From: Bacteriovoracaceae bacterium
Lineage (GTDB): Bacteria; Bdellovibrionota; Bacteriovoracia; Bacteriovoracales; Bacteriovoracaceae
Direction: 5' to 3'
Assembly (NCBI GenBank): GCA_947442115.1
Contig: CANEVK010000188.1
Coordinates: forward strand, 1 to 5,591
Length of the DNA: 5,591 nucleotides
Shown here: positions 5,181-5,591 of the stretch, one piece after another
Layout: the number at the start of each line of letters is the position of its first letter
How positions within the stretch are numbered: the first letter of the stretch is position 1
Program-made: the position numbers and the translations under genes
The notes under the pieces: model-generated
The model's input: the letters and a program-made list of their open reading frames with translations, nothing else
Told to the model about the DNA's origin: nothing
The model's database searches: none

Positions 5181-5591
5181 TTATCGTAAATTGATAAAGT
5201 AAGCTGCACCCTCACCTCTGTACTCATTGATTTTATTTCTCAAAGTACGAATCGAGACACCAAGAATTTTTGCAGCTTGTGTACGATTCTCAGATGTGTG
5301 AACGAGAGCTTTTTTGATTAATAATTTTTCAGCATCTTTCAAAGACATTAACTTGAAACCATCTTCATCCACTTCATGTGAAGTTGCTTCAATTTTACGC
5401 TCACCATTCTCAATAGCAGCAAGGTCTAAAGTCTTGCCTTGCATATTTGAGAGTGTTTTACGAATGAATGAACGAAGCTCAACGAGATTATTACTCCAGT
5501 TGTAGTCTGTAAGTTTACGGGCAGCTTCTTCACAAAGCGTAAGATCGCCAGCAGATGTTTCATTGGCAAACTCATTAATGAAATGACGAGC
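5181..5591 (-). CDS. Sigma-54-dependent transcriptional activator, C-terminal 136 residues (cut by window edge)
   Basis: This is the C-terminal end of an NtrC-family activator, the class (FlrC, FleR, FlgR) that drives sigma-54 flagellar promoters. The frame is open to the edge, so the receiver region, Walker motifs and GAFTGA loop are not visible. Visible residues 1-49 are the AAA+ lid: LTLCEEAARKLTDYNW is followed by SNNLVELRSFIRK. In the family this stretch normally reads WPGNVREL; here it is WSNNLVEL (32-39), so the sensor II arginine position holds Val37. A linker (about 50-82) joins it to a Fis-type helix-turn-helix, with NRTQAAKILGVSIRTLRNKI at 102-121, the DNA-reading segment. A 12-residue tail follows. 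The gene ends 30 nt before flgB, so it heads or belongs to the same operon. The class is clear from the lid and HTH; which flagellar regulator it is cannot be told from this part, so no symbol is given. Confidence 0.88.
   Translation of the reverse strand, partial: ARHFINEFANETSAGDLTLCEEAARKLTDYNWSNNLVELRSFIRKTLSNMQGKTLDLAAIENGERKIEATSHEVDEDGFKLMSLKDAEKLLIKKALVHTSENRTQAAKILGVSIRTLRNKINEYRGEGAAYFINLR
5419..5442. repeat. Inverted repeat GCAAGG-N12-CCTTGC inside the regulator gene
   Basis: Two perfect 6-nt arms (5419-5424 and 5437-5442) are separated by 12 nt, inside codons for the linker between AAA+ and HTH domains. It could be a dyad site for a DNA-binding protein, an mRNA hairpin, or chance. 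The match is visible; a function is not supported. Confidence 0.35.

Noticed and set aside
5180..5187. TACGATAA on the minus strand as a sigma-28 -10 element
   Set aside because: The bases are the last codons and stop of the regulator, and no TAAA-like -35 lies about 15 nt upstream.
5181..5197. Inverted repeat TTATC-N7-GATAA over the regulator's stop codon, as a terminator between regulator and flgB
   Set aside because: Only a 5-bp stem with one G-C pair and no U-tract; too weak for a terminator. It looks like chance in AT-rich DNA.
1..5591. Mobile elements, CRISPR, tRNA/rRNA or horizontally acquired cargo
   Set aside because: All DNA is taken up by consecutive flagellar genes with gaps of 38 nt or less. 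No repeats, transposase remnants or composition breaks are apparent by eye.

Overview
The window is one tightly packed block of flagellar genes, all read on the minus strand, so transcription runs from position 5591 towards position 1. In transcription order it holds the 3' end of a sigma-54-dependent activator gene, then flgB, flgC, fliE, fliF, fliG, fliH and the 5' end of fliI. Both edge genes are cut by the window. Gaps between genes are 12 to 38 nt, and fliH and fliI overlap by 8 nt, so this looks like a single transcription unit. I see no internal promoter, terminator, RNA gene, mobile element, CRISPR array or gene-free stretch longer than 38 nt.

Organism: the DNA is AT-rich (about one third to two fifths G+C in the lines I counted). 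A sigma-54 regulator placed directly ahead of flgBC-fliEFGHI is an arrangement I associate with delta-proteobacteria in the old sense. Together with the AT-richness it suggests Bdellovibrionota (Bacteriovorax-like) more than a gammaproteobacterium, but this is inference and not proven by any single feature.

How the genes work together: FliF forms the MS ring in the inner membrane. FliE joins it to the proximal rod, whose FlgB and FlgC are encoded here. FliG sits under the MS ring as the rotor and torque part of the C ring. FliH and FliI form the ATPase complex that feeds the export gate. The upstream activator presumably controls sigma-54 flagellar promoters, perhaps including the one driving this operon.

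The operon itself is a known type. The points most worth a second look are: loss of the sensor II arginine in the activator (WSNNLVEL where WPGNVREL is usual); a twice-repeated aromatic motif in the FliH N-terminus; an A8 run in fliH where slippage in either direction would release just that motif-bearing N-terminus; and a recurring fusion of stop codon and Shine-Dalgarno sequence at gene junctions, with non-ATG starts for fliF (TTG) and fliG (GTG). I did not find an undescribed multi-gene system.
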